From positions 18,139,001-18,203,000 of the forward strand of contig CM059587.1 of assembly GCA_030407085.1 (NCBI GenBank): a stretch of DNA of 64,000 bases, in the 5' to 3' direction. The notes under the pieces were generated by a model. It was not told the origin of the DNA, made no database searches, and saw nothing but the letters and a program-made list of their open reading frames with translations. The translations under genes and the position numbers were made by a program. Numbering within the stretch: the stretch's first letter is position 1; each line of letters opens with the position of its first letter. Positions 62,155 to 64,000 of the stretch are shown here, piece by piece. The stretch comes from Trichopria drosophilae (taxonomy: Eukaryota; Arthropoda; Insecta; Hymenoptera; Diapriidae).

Positions 62155-62169
62155 GGGGGGGGGGGGGGG
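62155..62169. repeat. poly-G homopolymer, 15 bases
   Basis: Fifteen consecutive G residues in an AT-rich background, inside the intron inferred between 61854 and 62442. The length is prone to sequencing or assembly error and the tract could form G-quadruplex-like structure. Confidence 0.9.
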
Positions 62170-62442
62170 CATGAAAAATCGGTCAGTACCAAATTGATGT
62201 GTCGTAATTATGCACAGAACATGAGGGTATGTTTCCTATCGAGCAGCTATTTATGTACCCTACCATATAGTTTTAATCATAGTTATTAAGTACAATCCCT
62301 GATTTATTACATGTTTTTGGGAGGAAAAATCGCAAACTAAACATGTTGTGAATTTGCACCTTGAATTTGCGGGATGTCATCCTTTAACTCGGAATATCAA
62401 AGCAGCAGTCTAGTCTAATAAAAACTTTCCTTTTCGTTTCAG

Positions 62443-62494
62443 AATCCTTCGTGGTGTCCAACCTCACGCCGCGCCATCTCGTTTGATACGCCTG
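62443..62494 (+). CDS. candidate 52-bp internal exon
   Basis: A pyrimidine-rich acceptor CTTTCCTTTTCGTTTCAG ends at 62442 and a donor CCTG|GTAAGTTT begins at 62495, both close to consensus. The segment is clearly GC-richer than its flanks. Two frames are open throughout: NPSWCPTSRRAISFDTP and ILRGVQPHAAPSRLIRL; the third, which continues the read-through frame from 61790, ends in TGA after RHLV. The second frame also joins in phase with the segment at 36018-36067. Splice sites make this the best exon candidate in the window, but coding status and product are unknown. Confidence 0.5.
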
Positions 62495-64000
62495 GTAAGT
62501 TTATTACTTTGACAGTTTAGTAAATTACATTTAAATTCAAAATTATCCGACACGACAGATATTCTTCCTTCCTCTTGTCGCTCAAAAGTATATAGAAATA
62601 ATAATTAAACACGTTAGGAAATGTTAGAAACTCGATACCATCTTTGAGAAGTTTACGATTACGATTCGCATTACTTTATTTCATTACTTTCTATATTGCA
62701 GAATTACGCGCTGTCATTTCATAATATTTTCAATTAAAGAGCACGATTCAAACGACAGAGGAAAACCATCGAAGGCGACATTCGAAGGATCGGAATACCT
62801 TGTTTTGCGCTTTCACTCCCATAAAATTTTTAATCAGACTATCGATGGAAGCATCTTATTTCTCACTTCTTTTCCTATAGTTATCCTCCATAAAAATTTC
62901 TGTCTTTCGTGCCGTAAAGTTTGATCTCGTCCTCTTCACTCTTTTGAACCGTCTTCTCGCCTTTTTCTGTATTCCTCTGGACTCGACTCTTCAACTCACA
63001 GTACGGAATTCAATTAATTTCGAGTGGTCTCTTGCTTTGTAAGTCCTTGTGATTGTGATCTTCAACCTCACAGATCGGTGTATTTAGGCTATGAAGTGAT
63101 GAGAAATTTATTTTTAGAACTTTGGCTTTAATATAATATTCTAAAAACAGACACGGATAATAATTTTTGTGAAAACTTTTGTTGCCAAATCAGATTAATA
63201 TCTTCTGTATGGGAATTATGAATGTGAAGTAGGAATCATGAGCAATAATTAATTCAGCAATGATAGAATTATTTTTAATTATTAACAAATAGAAATGACC
63301 AAGAAAAATCAAGCTATCACAAACTTACTTGATCGTTATTCACAGCTCCGTTTAACTTTATGTACATGGAAAATCGTCTTAGTTCGGGCAACTAATCTGA
63401 ACTGCAGTCAAGAAATTGTTTGAAACTATTAATTATGTGGTTAGCGCAGCTATTTCCATTGTTCACACAACTATTTGTTATTTACCTCTACTAATTTATT
63501 CGATACGTATCGTTTTCCTTGCATATGACGTTGATATTCTTCAGTTAACCTATTTCTGCATGTCCACACAAAGATGTCATACATTGCCGAATCCAGTTTC
63601 TTTTCACATACATTACGTAAAAAATTACTTATAATAAATTTAAATATAAATTAATATTTTTAGAAATAAATATGTTTATTTTACATGAGGTAGTTTTAGA
63701 GATATTTGTATGTATTAGTAGATGTTATAATTACGTCAGGCGGAGTGATACTTCTCTATTTAACACTGATTATTCGATCTAACAGAAAAATGCTACTATA
63801 TAATCCGCATAGACAGTGCTTAGAATTTTGTATTATTCAGGAAGAGGATAAATTATGTATCCTTAGTGTTGGCAGCTCCGTTCCTAATTACAACCTGTTA
63901 TAAGCGTAATCTCTCAACTAAGTGTGCAACAGCTGTCAGGAACAGACTACCTCCAAGATGCATAGCGAATTATGCAATGAATTAAATAGCATAATAGGGC
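62495..64000. other. intron-like or intergenic sequence to window end
   Basis: No further exon with convincing splice sites was found. A moderately GC-richer pyrimidine-rich part lies at 62750-63010. Frames at 63416-63634 and 63706-63903 are AT-rich and unrecognised. Any continuation of the plus-strand transcript probably lies beyond the window. Confidence 0.4.

Noticed and set aside
1..64000. CRISPR arrays, bacterial operons, rRNA genes or phage modules.
   Set aside because: None seen: no regularly spaced short repeats, no Shine-Dalgarno-led gene runs and no rRNA-like sequence. The whole window is eukaryotic in character.

Overview
This window looks like nuclear DNA from an arthropod, most likely an insect. 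It is strongly AT-rich, with no bacterial-style gene packing and no long open reading frame (the longest is about 200 codons). It carries dispersed short inverted-repeat elements, a tRNA-derived SINE-like head, a TTAA-flanked piggyBac-type element and degenerate TTAGG telomere-like motifs. These fit an insect, possibly Hymenoptera, but the order is an inference. Nearly all of the 64 kb reads as intergenic or long-intron sequence. I see no gene I can name with certainty.

Layout. 1-4.0 kb: AT-rich, featureless. 4.0-8.8 kb: a possible TATA promoter and a cluster of non-autonomous DNA elements (a pogo/Tigger-like MITE at 4335-4592, palindromic stem repeats at 5.6-5.9 kb, a 0.58 kb inverted-repeat element at 5925-6502, a fold-back repeat at 6.6-7.0 kb, a direct-repeat element at 8.5-8.7 kb). 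10.8-14.0 kb: a small peptide frame behind a splice acceptor, two clusters of GTTTGGTT words, and a 0.76 kb fold-back element. 17.3-18.5 kb: a fold-back repeat, a (TA)12 microsatellite and a possible membrane-protein exon. 18.5-32.7 kb: mostly featureless. 32.7-34.4 kb: a nest of repeats with two palindromes, a tRNA-Arg-like SINE head and a 1.3 kb piggyBac-type element with perfect 14-bp terminal repeats and TTAA target duplications. 36.0 kb: a 50-bp exon-like segment. 38-49 kb: three copies of one dispersed repeat family. 49.1-49.6 kb: a diverged tandem duplication. 51.5 kb: another exon-like frame.

The gene-like signals concentrate at the right end. At 60.25-60.35 kb the minus strand has a splice acceptor followed by a frame resembling part of the extracellular domain of insect pickpocket (DEG/ENaC) channels. 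At 61.6-62.5 kb the plus strand has a chain of consensus splice sites defining two short internal exons and a probable first-exon donor; one of these exons starts a 17-residue signal-peptide-like frame that ends in TGA. The 50-bp segment at 36.0 kb and the 52-bp segment at 62.4 kb have compatible phases and could belong to one long-intron plus-strand transcript. All exon calls rest on splice consensus and open frame only. No complete novel system is visible; the best follow-ups are the piggyBac-type element with its four-module interior, the ppk-like exon and the TGA-interrupted secreted-peptide frame.
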